Part shown: piece by piece, positions 17,368-25,283 of the stretch | Numbering within the stretch: the stretch's first letter is position 1 | How the letters are laid out: every line of letters starts with the position of its first letter | Source of the DNA: Bacteroidales bacterium | Lineage (GTDB): Bacteria > Bacteroidota > Bacteroidia > Bacteroidales > P3 | NCBI GenBank assembly: GCA_017647785.1 | Contig: JAGCJW010000026.1 | Location: forward strand, 1-64,000 | DNA: 64,000 nt | Direction of reading: 5' to 3' | Translations under genes and position numbers: made by a program | The notes under the pieces: model-generated | Told to the model about the DNA's origin: nothing | Seen by the model: the letters and a program-made list of their open reading frames with translations, nothing else | The model's database searches: none

Positions 17368-18672
17368 ATGAGTTCGTTTGAAATCATAGGAGGACAACCT
17401 CTAAGCGGAGAAATAACTCCTCAAGGTGCAAAAAACGAAGCACTACAAGTTATATGTGCGACCCTTTTAAGTGATGAAGAAATAACTATCAATAATATTC
17501 CTAACATCAGAGACGTAAACAAACTAATAGAATTATTAGAATATCTTGGTGTAAAAGTAAACAAACTAGGCAAAGAATCATATAGTTTTCAAGCAAACAG
17601 AGTAGATATAAGTCGTATTTACACTGAAAGATACTCACAAATGGCAGCCTCATTAAGAGGTTCTATCATGCTTGTTGGACCAATGCTTGCAAGATTTAAA
17701 GAAGCCTATATTCCAACACCAGGAGGAGATAAAATCGGACGTAGAAGATTAGACACACACTTCACAGGATTTGAAAAATTAGGAGCCAATTTCTCATACG
17801 ATTTTGACACAAAAGCATATCACGTTAAAGGAGACAAATTAACAGGATGCTATATGCTATTAGACGAAGCCTCTGTTACAGGAACAGCAAACATAGTTAT
17901 GGCAGCCTGTATGGCAAAAGGAACAACCACAATCTTCAATGCCGCTTGCGAACCTTACTTATTGCAACTTTGCAAAATGTTAAATGCAATGGGTGCTAAG
18001 ATTCAAGGAATAGGAAGTAACCTTTTAACCATTGAAGGAGTTGATTCACTAGGAGGTTGTACACACAGACTACTTCCAGACATGATAGAAGTAGGTAGTT
18101 TCATAGGAATGGCAGCAATGACACAATCCTCTATCACAATAAAAGACGTAGAATATCAACACTTAGGAATAATCCCTGAAGTATTTCGCCGTTTAGGAAT
18201 CAATCTAGAAAAGAAAGGTGACGATATTTTCATACCAAAGCAAGAAATATACGAAGTAGAAAAATTCATGGACGGTTCTATAATGACAATATCTGACGCA
18301 CCTTGGCCAGGATTTACACCAGACCTTATAAGTATCGCTTTAGTTGTTGCAACACAAGCAAAAGGCAGTGTATTAATTCATCAAAAAATGTTTGAAAGTC
18401 GTCTATTCTTTGTTGATAAACTAATAGACATGGGAGCACAAATCATACTTTGCGACCCACACCGTGCAACAGTTATTGGTTCAGAACGTAAATATCCATT
18501 AAAAGGAGTAAGAATGACAAGTCCTGATATCAGAGCAGGAGTTGCATTATTGATTGCCGCACTTTCAGCAGAAGGCACAAGCATAATAGATAACATAGAA
18601 CAAATAGACAGAGGTTATCAAGACATAGACACAAGATTAAATCAATTAGGAGCAAGAATAAGAAGATTGTAA
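17368..18672 (+). CDS. murA: UDP-N-acetylglucosamine 1-carboxyvinyltransferase, Cys-to-Asp variant
   Basis: 434 residues. MurA transfers enolpyruvate from PEP to UDP-GlcNAc, the first committed step of peptidoglycan synthesis. Conserved K22-N23 (AKNEAL) is present. The active-site loop reads TPGGDKIGRRRLDTHF, with Asp121 where E. coli has Cys115, the residue alkylated by fosfomycin. Enzymes with Asp here are active and fosfomycin-insensitive in other bacteria, so intrinsic resistance is expected. The stop overlaps the next start (TAATG). Confidence 0.97.
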   Translation: MSSFEIIGGQPLSGEITPQGAKNEALQVICATLLSDEEITINNIPNIRDVNKLIELLEYLGVKVNKLGKESYSFQANRVDISRIYTERYSQMAASLRGSIMLVGPMLARFKEAYIPTPGGDKIGRRRLDTHFTGFEKLGANFSYDFDTKAYHVKGDKLTGCYMLLDEASVTGTANIVMAACMAKGTTTIFNAACEPYLLQLCKMLNAMGAKIQGIGSNLLTIEGVDSLGGCTHRLLPDMIEVGSFIGMAAMTQSSITIKDVEYQHLGIIPEVFRRLGINLEKKGDDIFIPKQEIYEVEKFMDGSIMTISDAPWPGFTPDLISIALVVATQAKGSVLIHQKMFESRLFFVDKLIDMGAQIILCDPHRATVIGSERKYPLKGVRMTSPDIRAGVALLIAALSAEGTSIIDNIEQIDRGYQDIDTRLNQLGARIRRL

Positions 18673-19838
18673 TGGAAATATTAGAATTATTTGACAAAAT
18701 AGACATAGCAGAATTAAATCTACTAGACAACGAAGAAGGAAGCATAAGCAACAACATTCTTTGTAACAGTACGCTTAACAACATTAAAACAAGCGACTTA
18801 GATGCCAATATGGCAATAATAGGATTAAGCGAATACAGAGGAGAAAACAAAGAAAGTTCACCACTTGCTGCCAATATCGTAAGACAAGAATTCTACAAAC
18901 TAAAACAACACAACAACACACTAAAAATAATAGATTTAGGAAACATAAAGCAAGGCAAAGACTTAACCGACACTTACTTTGCTTTAGGAGAAGTATGTAG
19001 TTTCTTACTACAACACAAAATCATACCTATTATCATAGGAGGAAGCAACGACAACGCAATAGGAATCTACAAAGGATACGAATCAATAGGACAAATCATC
19101 AACATAAGTAATATTGACTCTCGCATAGACTTAAAATCACTAGAAAAAGACGCAAGAAGCGACAATTTCCTTGCACACATCTTTTGCAGTGACCCTAACT
19201 ACCTTTTCAATTACACACACATAGCCTATCAATCATATTTTGTAGAAAGCAACGTATTAAAACTATTACAAGAAATCCGTTTTGAAGCATATAGATTAGG
19301 AGAAATACAAAGTCATTTAGAAAACGCAGAACCACTAATTCGTAATTCCGATATGCTTATTGCAGACATCAACTCAATAAGAGCAAGTGATTCACCATGC
19401 AGTGACTCTCCTCATGGACTATACGGAGAAGAATTTTGTAAACTTCTTCACTTTGCAGGAATGAGTGACAAACTCTCTTCATTAGGATTATTTAATTACG
19501 ATGCAGAAAAAGACATTGACAATCGCACAGCAAAGATAATCTCACACGCATTATGGTATTTCATTGACGGATACTTGTGGAGAAAAAACGATTTCCCTTA
19601 TAAAGACATCAACAATTACTATCGCTTCAACGTAATGTTAGAAACAGGCGATACAATAATCTTCTATAAGAGTAAAAAAAGCGAACGTTGGTGGATGCAA
19701 GTAAGTTGCAACGAAGAAATGCAAAAGAAATACATCAGACACTTCCTTGTACCTTGCACATATAGCGATTACGAATCAGCAATGCAAAACCACATCCCCG
19801 ACAGATGGTTAATCGCTTACAATAAATTGAATATGTAA
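18672..19838 (+). CDS. Arginase/formimidoylglutamase-fold protein lacking metal ligands
   Basis: 388 residues of the ureohydrolase fold. The segments that should bind the dinuclear Mn centre are altered: GGDHS reads GGSND, DAHxD reads approximately SNIDS, and SxDxDxxDP reads ADINSIRASDSP. Loss of the His and several Asp ligands means arginase, agmatinase or formimidoylglutamase activity is unlikely. It is translationally coupled to murA (1-base overlap), which suggests a conserved non-hydrolytic or structural role. Database labels such as formimidoylglutamase for this family should be treated with care. Confidence 0.75.
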   Translation: MEILELFDKIDIAELNLLDNEEGSISNNILCNSTLNNIKTSDLDANMAIIGLSEYRGENKESSPLAANIVRQEFYKLKQHNNTLKIIDLGNIKQGKDLTDTYFALGEVCSFLLQHKIIPIIIGGSNDNAIGIYKGYESIGQIINISNIDSRIDLKSLEKDARSDNFLAHIFCSDPNYLFNYTHIAYQSYFVESNVLKLLQEIRFEAYRLGEIQSHLENAEPLIRNSDMLIADINSIRASDSPCSDSPHGLYGEEFCKLLHFAGMSDKLSSLGLFNYDAEKDIDNRTAKIISHALWYFIDGYLWRKNDFPYKDINNYYRFNVMLETGDTIIFYKSKKSERWWMQVSCNEEMQKKYIRHFLVPCTYSDYESAMQNHIPDRWLIAYNKLNM

Positions 19839-19857
19839 TATTAAATATGTAATTAAA

Positions 19858-19900
19858 AAAATAAAGGGTTGAACTTAAAAATTCAACCCTTATTTATTTT
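19858..19900. terminator. Bidirectional terminator between convergent genes
   Basis: AAGGGTTGAA (19864-19873) pairs perfectly with TTCAACCCTT (19882-19891) around an 8-base loop, with A-rich and T-rich flanks extending the stem. It serves the murA/arginase-like operon and the LRR gene. Confidence 0.85.
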
Positions 19901-19917
19901 GTGTAATTGCTTTAGTT

Positions 19918-22071
19918 TTATTTAACTATTATCTTCATAGATTCATTTATCTTATTGTTAAATGCTTTGATAATATAAGCACCTGCAGAAACTTGATTTA
20001 ATGTAAAGTTATAGTCTTTTGTTTCGTAAACCTTTTGTCCCAAGGCATTGTAAACCTCTATTTGAAGATCATTTTCTGTACTTGATACGTTTACATTACG
20101 ATTGTTATTTGTGATATCTATATCCCATTCTTTTATATCTAACAATCCAACAGAGTTTTTAAATACTACTTTAAATCTATTTGCATTTTCTCCTGCTGAA
20201 ATATTAGTTGTGTAAACTACATCTTCGCTTAAGTCAATAATTTCTCCACCATCAATTATACTTACTGTAACTCCTTCAGGCACATTAGTTGCTTTGAATG
20301 ACACCTCTTTATTTCTAAAGCTCTTAACATTCATTGTAGCATAATAAGGTAAAGACTTAACTTCTTCTTTTACCAAAGGTATTTCATTTGTTAAGAAATA
20401 AGGTTCTGTAACTTCTGCAAGAGAGAACAATTTGTTTGCATCAAATATATCATATCCTTGTTTTGCTTCTTCATTGCATGCAAAAAATAGTTCTGATTCG
20501 TTTTCTCCATCTATCATTGTAAGTTTTACGAAATCTCTTTGTACCAATGCTTTTGCATTTCCTGTGTATCTTTGGTTTTTATTAAATGTTATTGTTTTTG
20601 CACCTGCGCTTGCAAAGTTCACAAAGAAACCTTCTGTTACGTTTAACGCTCCACTGAAATCAGGACTAAAAGTATTATCACTATTTAATTTATAAATACA
20701 TCTTCCTTGTATTTGACTACCATTTCCTTGACTTTGATTATTATAAATACTTGTATTATTGTTTAAGAATGTTGCAATATTTAATCTAAATGTATAAGGG
20801 TTTGCTAATGCCATCCAATATCCACTTGCTGGTGCAGGGCTTGCTACTACTGTTTTAGAAACCACTACATTTTCATTATTTAAAGCATAAATAGGAGTTC
20901 CTGTATAAGTATATTGAGAATATGTAGAGTGAGCATTAGGAGAATACATACCATCTCCATAATTAGAGAATGCTATTTTCCCGTCTGCAAAAGGCCATAC
21001 TAAAAATCCTTCTCCTTCTCCTATAAGAGTATCAATATCTGCCCAATATGTACTCCAAGCTCCTGCCCCCTCATCATAGTAATCAAATACTGATACTGAA
21101 ACATCATGCTCTCCTGGTATTATTGTTTCTAATTTATACTTTCCATCAGTTCCTGTCAATGGAGCACCAATGAAATTCCAAGTATTTTTAGTTAATGAAG
21201 GTGTTTCAATTTCTATTATACCTAAATTGTTATCACTTGTGTTGTTGATTAACTCTCCTCCTTGTTCAATTACTAAAACTCCATCGTTGATTAATTTTCT
21301 TTCAGAATTGATTTCAAAAGTTGTAGAAAGAGAATGAACTTCATTTTGTTTAATTACATAATTTGTCATTTGTGCACTTACTCCCCATGTGCCATAACCT
21401 GTACTACCCATAGGAACTGTTATTGTTTTACTATTAGATGTTCCATAAAAAGCATCAGCACCAAGAGAAGGCGCTGCAGTAGCATTACTAACTATATTTG
21501 TTAAACTAGAACAATTTTTAAATGCAGATGGTCCAATAGATGTAAGTGTTGAAGGAAGAGTAACAGAAGTTAAACTACTACAACCTCTAAAAGTACGTTC
21601 ACCAATAGATGTTACTCCTTCAGGAATAACGATAGAAGTTAAACTACTACAACCCCAAAATGCAAAACTTTTAATGGTATTAACACTTGTTGGAATAGTT
21701 ATATTTTCTAAGTTTATACAACAAATAAATGCTTTGTACCCAATACTTGTAATTGTAGAAGGTAAAATAATATTCTTTAAATTTGAAGTATTACAAGGAC
21801 ATGATGAATACTCATAATTACTATCATCACAACCTGCAAAAGAATAGTCTCCAACTCTTGTAACTGTATATTCAATACCATTATTAGTTACCGTTTCTGG
21901 TATTGTAATTGTTTCTGGATTATAATTATTGACTACATCATTCACTTCAACTGTTCGTGGAGTGTTTGATGTTACCTTATACCTTATATTATTTATAGTA
22001 AAAGTTTGGGCGAAAATCACATTTGTGATTAAGATTGTTAATACTAAAATTAAAACTTTTTTTACTTTCAT
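19918..22071 (-). CDS. BspA-like leucine-rich-repeat surface protein with T9SS sorting domain
   Basis: 717 residues. A signal peptide (1-21, ending IFAQ) is followed by about six LRR_5/BspA units between residues 70 and 215 with the pattern LTSIxIPxxVTSIGxxAFxGC. A long beta-rich region follows, and then a type-A T9SS C-terminal domain (about 640-717) with YNALGQKVYE and GAYIIKA motifs. It is therefore exported by the T9SS and attached to or released from the cell surface. BspA-type proteins often mediate adhesion. The 5' leader carries a run of eight G (minus strand). Confidence 0.9.
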   Translation of the reverse strand: MKVKKVLILVLTILITNVIFAQTFTINNIRYKVTSNTPRTVEVNDVVNNYNPETITIPETVTNNGIEYTVTRVGDYSFAGCDDSNYEYSSCPCNTSNLKNIILPSTITSIGYKAFICCINLENITIPTSVNTIKSFAFWGCSSLTSIVIPEGVTSIGERTFRGCSSLTSVTLPSTLTSIGPSAFKNCSSLTNIVSNATAAPSLGADAFYGTSNSKTITVPMGSTGYGTWGVSAQMTNYVIKQNEVHSLSTTFEINSERKLINDGVLVIEQGGELINNTSDNNLGIIEIETPSLTKNTWNFIGAPLTGTDGKYKLETIIPGEHDVSVSVFDYYDEGAGAWSTYWADIDTLIGEGEGFLVWPFADGKIAFSNYGDGMYSPNAHSTYSQYTYTGTPIYALNNENVVVSKTVVASPAPASGYWMALANPYTFRLNIATFLNNNTSIYNNQSQGNGSQIQGRCIYKLNSDNTFSPDFSGALNVTEGFFVNFASAGAKTITFNKNQRYTGNAKALVQRDFVKLTMIDGENESELFFACNEEAKQGYDIFDANKLFSLAEVTEPYFLTNEIPLVKEEVKSLPYYATMNVKSFRNKEVSFKATNVPEGVTVSIIDGGEIIDLSEDVVYTTNISAGENANRFKVVFKNSVGLLDIKEWDIDITNNNRNVNVSSTENDLQIEVYNALGQKVYETKDYNFTLNQVSAGAYIIKAFNNKINESMKIIVK

Positions 22072-22130
22072 ATTATTTTATTTTTTTATTATACTCTAAT
22101 ACAAAAAAGCAAAGGAGGAAATATCTTTTA

Positions 22131-22152
22131 TTTACCCCCCCCGGAAAAATTT
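22131..22152 (+). repeat. 22-nt C-tract element, copy 1
   Basis: TTTA, eight C, then GGAAAAATTT. The second copy at 50201-50222 is identical except for one base (ninth C in place of the first G). A pure C8 is striking in such AT-rich DNA. On the minus strand it lies in the presumed 5' leader of the LRR gene, between its promoter and start codon. Confidence 0.75.
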
Positions 22153-22176
22153 GTTTATTACCTTTTTACAAAGGCG

Positions 22177-22208
22177 CAAAATTAGCGTTTATTTTTGACT
22201 TAACCAAA
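22177..22208 (-). promoter_or_regulatory. Promoter for the LRR surface protein gene
   Basis: On the minus strand TTTG (22205-22208) is followed after 20 bases by TAATTTTG (22177-22184), fitting the Bacteroidota consensus. The predicted leader is about 100 bases and contains the G8 tract. Confidence 0.6.
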
Positions 22209-22252
22209 TTATTTTCAGTTCTTTTTTGTTCTTTTCTTTGTTTTTTGAGATT

Positions 22253-22332
22253 ACAACGCCGTTGGAGAAGTATTACAACGCCGTTGGAGAAGTATTACAA
22301 CGCCGTTGGAGAAGTATTACAACGCTGTTGGA
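22253..22332 (+). repeat. 22-bp palindromic tandem repeat, locus 2 (3.6 units)
   Basis: Three identical 22-base units start at 22253, 22275 and 22297, each beginning ACAACGCCGTTGGAGAAGTA, followed by a partial variant (ACAACGCTGTTGGA) at 22319-22332. The core CAACGCCGTTG is near-palindromic. Locus 1 at 155-220 has the same unit in inverted orientation. A chance open reading frame crosses it and is not credible. Confidence 0.9.
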
Positions 22333-22375
22333 ATTTTATTTTTCTTTGTTTTGGGAAAACGAAACGGCGTTTTGA

Positions 22376-22412
22376 TTTACTGAAACAAAGAGTTAGTTTA
22401 CTGAAATCAAGG
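22376..22412 (-). repeat. TTCTTTGTTTCAGTAA-type repeat block between dcp and the LRR gene
   Basis: Minus-strand units reading CTTTGTTTCAGTAAA and CTTGATTTCAGTAAAC lie 21 bases apart. They belong to the same family as the blocks at 12291-12373, 50075-50158 and 55133-55186. Confidence 0.65.
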
Positions 22413-22416
22413 TTTA

Positions 22417-22450
22417 TAAAAACAAAAAGAGGAGTTAGAATAACTCCTCT
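22417..22450 (-). terminator. Rho-independent terminator of dcp
   Basis: AGAGGAGTTA (22428-22437) and TAACTCCTCT (22441-22450) form a perfect 10-bp stem with a 3-base loop. On the minus strand it is followed by a T-rich run, 31 bases after the dcp stop. Confidence 0.88.
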
Positions 22451-22480
22451 TCTATTTGTAAGTATTTGTTTATCGTTGGA

Positions 22481-24583
22481 TTATTTTATCAATCCTCTAT
22501 TTCTTAATAATGCGTTCAAATCAGGTTCTGCTCCACGGAATTCTACGTAAAGTTCCATTGCATTTTTTGTGCTTCCGCTGCTTAATAGTGTTTTGAATTT
22601 TGCTGCTGTTGCTGCATCAAATATGTTTCCTGTTTGTTTGAATGCTTCAAATGCGTCTGCGTCTAATGTTTCACTCCATGTGTATGAGTAGTATCCTGCG
22701 CTGTATCCTCCGTCACCGAAGCAGTGTGAGAAGTATGTTGAGCGGTATCTTGGTGGTATTTGTGTAAGCATTCCTATTTTTGCCATTGCTTGTTGTTCCA
22801 TTTCTTGTGTGTTTACTTTTTCTCCTGCTTTGATTGAGTGGAAACACATGTCAAGGTATGATGCTGCAAGTATTTCGCTGAAGTTGAATCCTTGGTTGAA
22901 GTTGCCTGCTGCTTCCATTTTTTCTACCATTTCTTGTGGTATTACTTCGCCTTTTTCGTTCTTAGCGTACATTTGTAATACTTCTGGTTGCATGCACCAG
23001 TGTTCTAGGATTTGTGATGGTAATTCAACAAAGTCTCTTGCTACGTTTGTTCCTGATACTGATGGATATGTACAGTTAGATAATAATTGGTGGATTGCGT
23101 GTCCCATTTCGTGGAATACTGTTAATGCTTCGTCTGCTGTAAGGGTTGTTGCTCCGCTTGGTGATTTTGCATAGTTGAAGCATACTGTGATTATTGGTGT
23201 TATGTTCTTTCCATCTTTGCGTGATTGTCCTCTGTATTCATTACACCATGCTCCACCGCCTTTGCTTGCTCTTGTGTATGGGTCCCAGTACATAATTCCT
23301 ACGTGTTCGCCTTTTTCATTTTTTGCTTCAAATGCTAATACGTCTTCTGCATATACTGATATGTCATCTCTTTGTGTGAAGGTGATTCCGTAAAGTTTTG
23401 TTAATACGTCAAAGCATCCTTGTCTTACGTTGTTGATTTCAAAGTATGGACGTGTTAATTCTGCATCAAAGTTGTATTTTTGTTGGCGTACTTTTTCTGC
23501 ATAGTAGTACATATCCCATGCTTCAAGTGTTGCTCCTGGTACGTCTTTTGATAGTAATGCTTGGAATTGCGCTGCTTCTTCTTTTGCTACTTTTACTGAG
23601 TATGATAATAGGTTTTCTAATAAGTTAAATACGTTTTTAGGTTCTTTTGCCATTCTATCTTCTAATTGATAGTGTGCAAATGTTTCGTATCCTAGTATTT
23701 GTGCTTTTTGTGCTCTTAATTCAGCCATTTTTGCTACTAATTCGTTGTTGTCGGTTTCGCCTCCGTTGTTGCAACGATTAGTTCTTGCAAGGAAGATTTC
23801 TTTTCTTAAATCTCTATTGTCTGCGTATGTTACAAATGGAATGAATGATGGGTTATCAAGTGTGAATATCCATTTTCCTTCTTGTCCTTTTTCTTTTGCT
23901 AATGCTGCTGCTTTTTCGATTTCGCCTTGTGGTAATCCTTTAAGGTTTTCTTCTTTGTCGATTACTAATTGATACGCTTTTGTTTCTTGAAGAAGATTTG
24001 CATCGAATTTTGCTTCTACTTTTGTTAGTTCTGCATTTACTTTTCTTAATTCTTCTTGTTTTGCTGCGTCAAGTAATGCTCCTGAACGTACGAATTTGTT
24101 GTATGTTTTTTCTAATAATGCTAATTGTTCGCCTGTGTATTGTTGCTTGTCTTTTGCATCATATACTTTTTTGATTTTAGCGAATAAGTCTGCATTCATT
24201 GAAACGTTGTCTGAATGTGTTGCCATCAATGGTCCAACTTCTTCGTGTACTTTTTGAAGTTCTGCTGATGTGTTTGCTGCCATCATGTTGTAGTAAACTC
24301 CTGCTATTTTTGAAAGAGTTGCTCCGCTATAATCTAATGCTGCTATTGTGTTTTCGAAGTTTGGTTCTTCTGCATTGTCGATTATTGCTTGGATTTCTTT
24401 GTTGTGCTCTTCCATTGCTGCTTGGAAGGCTGGCAAATAGTGTTCTACTTTGATTTTTTCAAATGGTGCTGTTTGGAATGGTGTATCCCATTCTTGCAAC
24501 AATGGATTGTCTGCTGTCTGATTTTTAGAACAAGACGCTAGTACAAGTCCTGATACTAAAATTGTCATAAGTGTTTTCTTCAT
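22481..24583 (-). CDS. dcp: M3-family peptidyl-dipeptidase Dcp, lipoprotein
   Basis: 700 residues. The N-terminus is a lipoprotein signal ending LASC (Cys18), so the enzyme is anchored in the periplasm or outer membrane rather than cytoplasmic. The zincin motif HEMGHAIH lies near residue 490, within the M3A thimet-oligopeptidase fold. Dcp enzymes remove C-terminal dipeptides from short peptides, fitting an amino-acid-fermenting lifestyle. It is the last gene of the tpiA-prmA-(1513 aa)-plsY-dcp run, 27 bases after plsY, and is closed by a terminator. Confidence 0.94.
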   Translation of the reverse strand: MKKTLMTILVSGLVLASCSKNQTADNPLLQEWDTPFQTAPFEKIKVEHYLPAFQAAMEEHNKEIQAIIDNAEEPNFENTIAALDYSGATLSKIAGVYYNMMAANTSAELQKVHEEVGPLMATHSDNVSMNADLFAKIKKVYDAKDKQQYTGEQLALLEKTYNKFVRSGALLDAAKQEELRKVNAELTKVEAKFDANLLQETKAYQLVIDKEENLKGLPQGEIEKAAALAKEKGQEGKWIFTLDNPSFIPFVTYADNRDLRKEIFLARTNRCNNGGETDNNELVAKMAELRAQKAQILGYETFAHYQLEDRMAKEPKNVFNLLENLLSYSVKVAKEEAAQFQALLSKDVPGATLEAWDMYYYAEKVRQQKYNFDAELTRPYFEINNVRQGCFDVLTKLYGITFTQRDDISVYAEDVLAFEAKNEKGEHVGIMYWDPYTRASKGGGAWCNEYRGQSRKDGKNITPIITVCFNYAKSPSGATTLTADEALTVFHEMGHAIHQLLSNCTYPSVSGTNVARDFVELPSQILEHWCMQPEVLQMYAKNEKGEVIPQEMVEKMEAAGNFNQGFNFSEILAASYLDMCFHSIKAGEKVNTQEMEQQAMAKIGMLTQIPPRYRSTYFSHCFGDGGYSAGYYSYTWSETLDADAFEAFKQTGNIFDAATAAKFKTLLSSGSTKNAMELYVEFRGAEPDLNALLRNRGLIK

Positions 24584-24610
24584 ACTTTTTTATGTTTTTA
24601 ATTATTTTAT

Positions 24611-25279
24611 TTATTCTTCTGTTTTCTTGAACTTAAATTTTGGTTCTTCTTTGTTTATTAGTCGTTTTATGTTTTTTCTATGTGTCCATATTATAAATAT
24701 TGCAACTAATATAGCAAATATCAATTGAACGATGTCTATCTTTTCGTGCATGAAAAGACTACGTCCTACATAGAATATTGGGAAAGATACTGCTGCACTC
24801 ATTGATGATAGGGATACATAGTGAGAGAGAATGAATACTACTATGAATACTGCTAATACTAATGGTATAATCTTTATGAATAGTCCTATTACTATTCCTA
24901 GCATTGTTGCAACGCCTTTTCCTCCTTTGAATCCTGCAAATATTGGTAGGGCGTGTCCTATTACGCAAAGTATTCCTATGAGTAATTGATAGAATATCAT
25001 ATAGTCTGTTCCTATTAACTCTACTCCAAATATTCTTGATAGGTAAATGGCAAACCATCCCTTGAAGGCATCTATGCAAAGCACGAATATTCCTGGTAAT
25101 AGTCCTAATACTCTTATGGTATTTGTTGCTCCTGCGTTTTTACTGCCTTTTTCTCTTACGTCTATTCCGTAAAAGGATTTTCCTATCCATACTGCTGATG
25201 GTATGGAACCTAAAAGGTATGCTACTAATCCTCCTATTATTAGTGCTAATACTACTGGTATTGTGATTGTGATTGTCAT
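24611..25279 (-). CDS. plsY: Glycerol-3-phosphate acyltransferase PlsY
   Basis: 222 residues with about five membrane segments. Conserved family motifs are GSIPSAVWIG, GSKNAGATNTIRVLG and HALPIFAGFKGGKGVAT. PlsY transfers the acyl group from acyl-phosphate to glycerol-3-phosphate, the first step in phospholipid synthesis. A charged Lys-rich tail ends the protein. Gaps of 4 bases to the upstream 1513-aa gene and 27 bases to dcp indicate one operon. Confidence 0.96.
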   Translation of the reverse strand: MTITITIPVVLALIIGGLVAYLLGSIPSAVWIGKSFYGIDVREKGSKNAGATNTIRVLGLLPGIFVLCIDAFKGWFAIYLSRIFGVELIGTDYMIFYQLLIGILCVIGHALPIFAGFKGGKGVATMLGIVIGLFIKIIPLVLAVFIVVFILSHYVSLSSMSAAVSFPIFYVGRSLFMHEKIDIVQLIFAILVAIFIIWTHRKNIKRLINKEEPKFKFKKTEE

Positions 25280-25283
25280 TTTA

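Noticed and set aside
22253..22332. Possible CRISPR array
   Set aside because: The units are directly adjacent with no variable spacers, the unit is only 22 bases, and no cas genes are in the window.
22035..22550. 171-codon open frame crossing the LRR leader, C-tract and repeats
   Set aside because: It overlaps two annotated minus-strand genes and its sequence is created by intergenic repeats (repeated RWRS/ITTPLEKYYNAVGE-type translation of the 22-bp unit).
24759..25079. 106-codon minus-strand frame inside plsY
   Set aside because: It is an alternative frame of plsY with no independent support.
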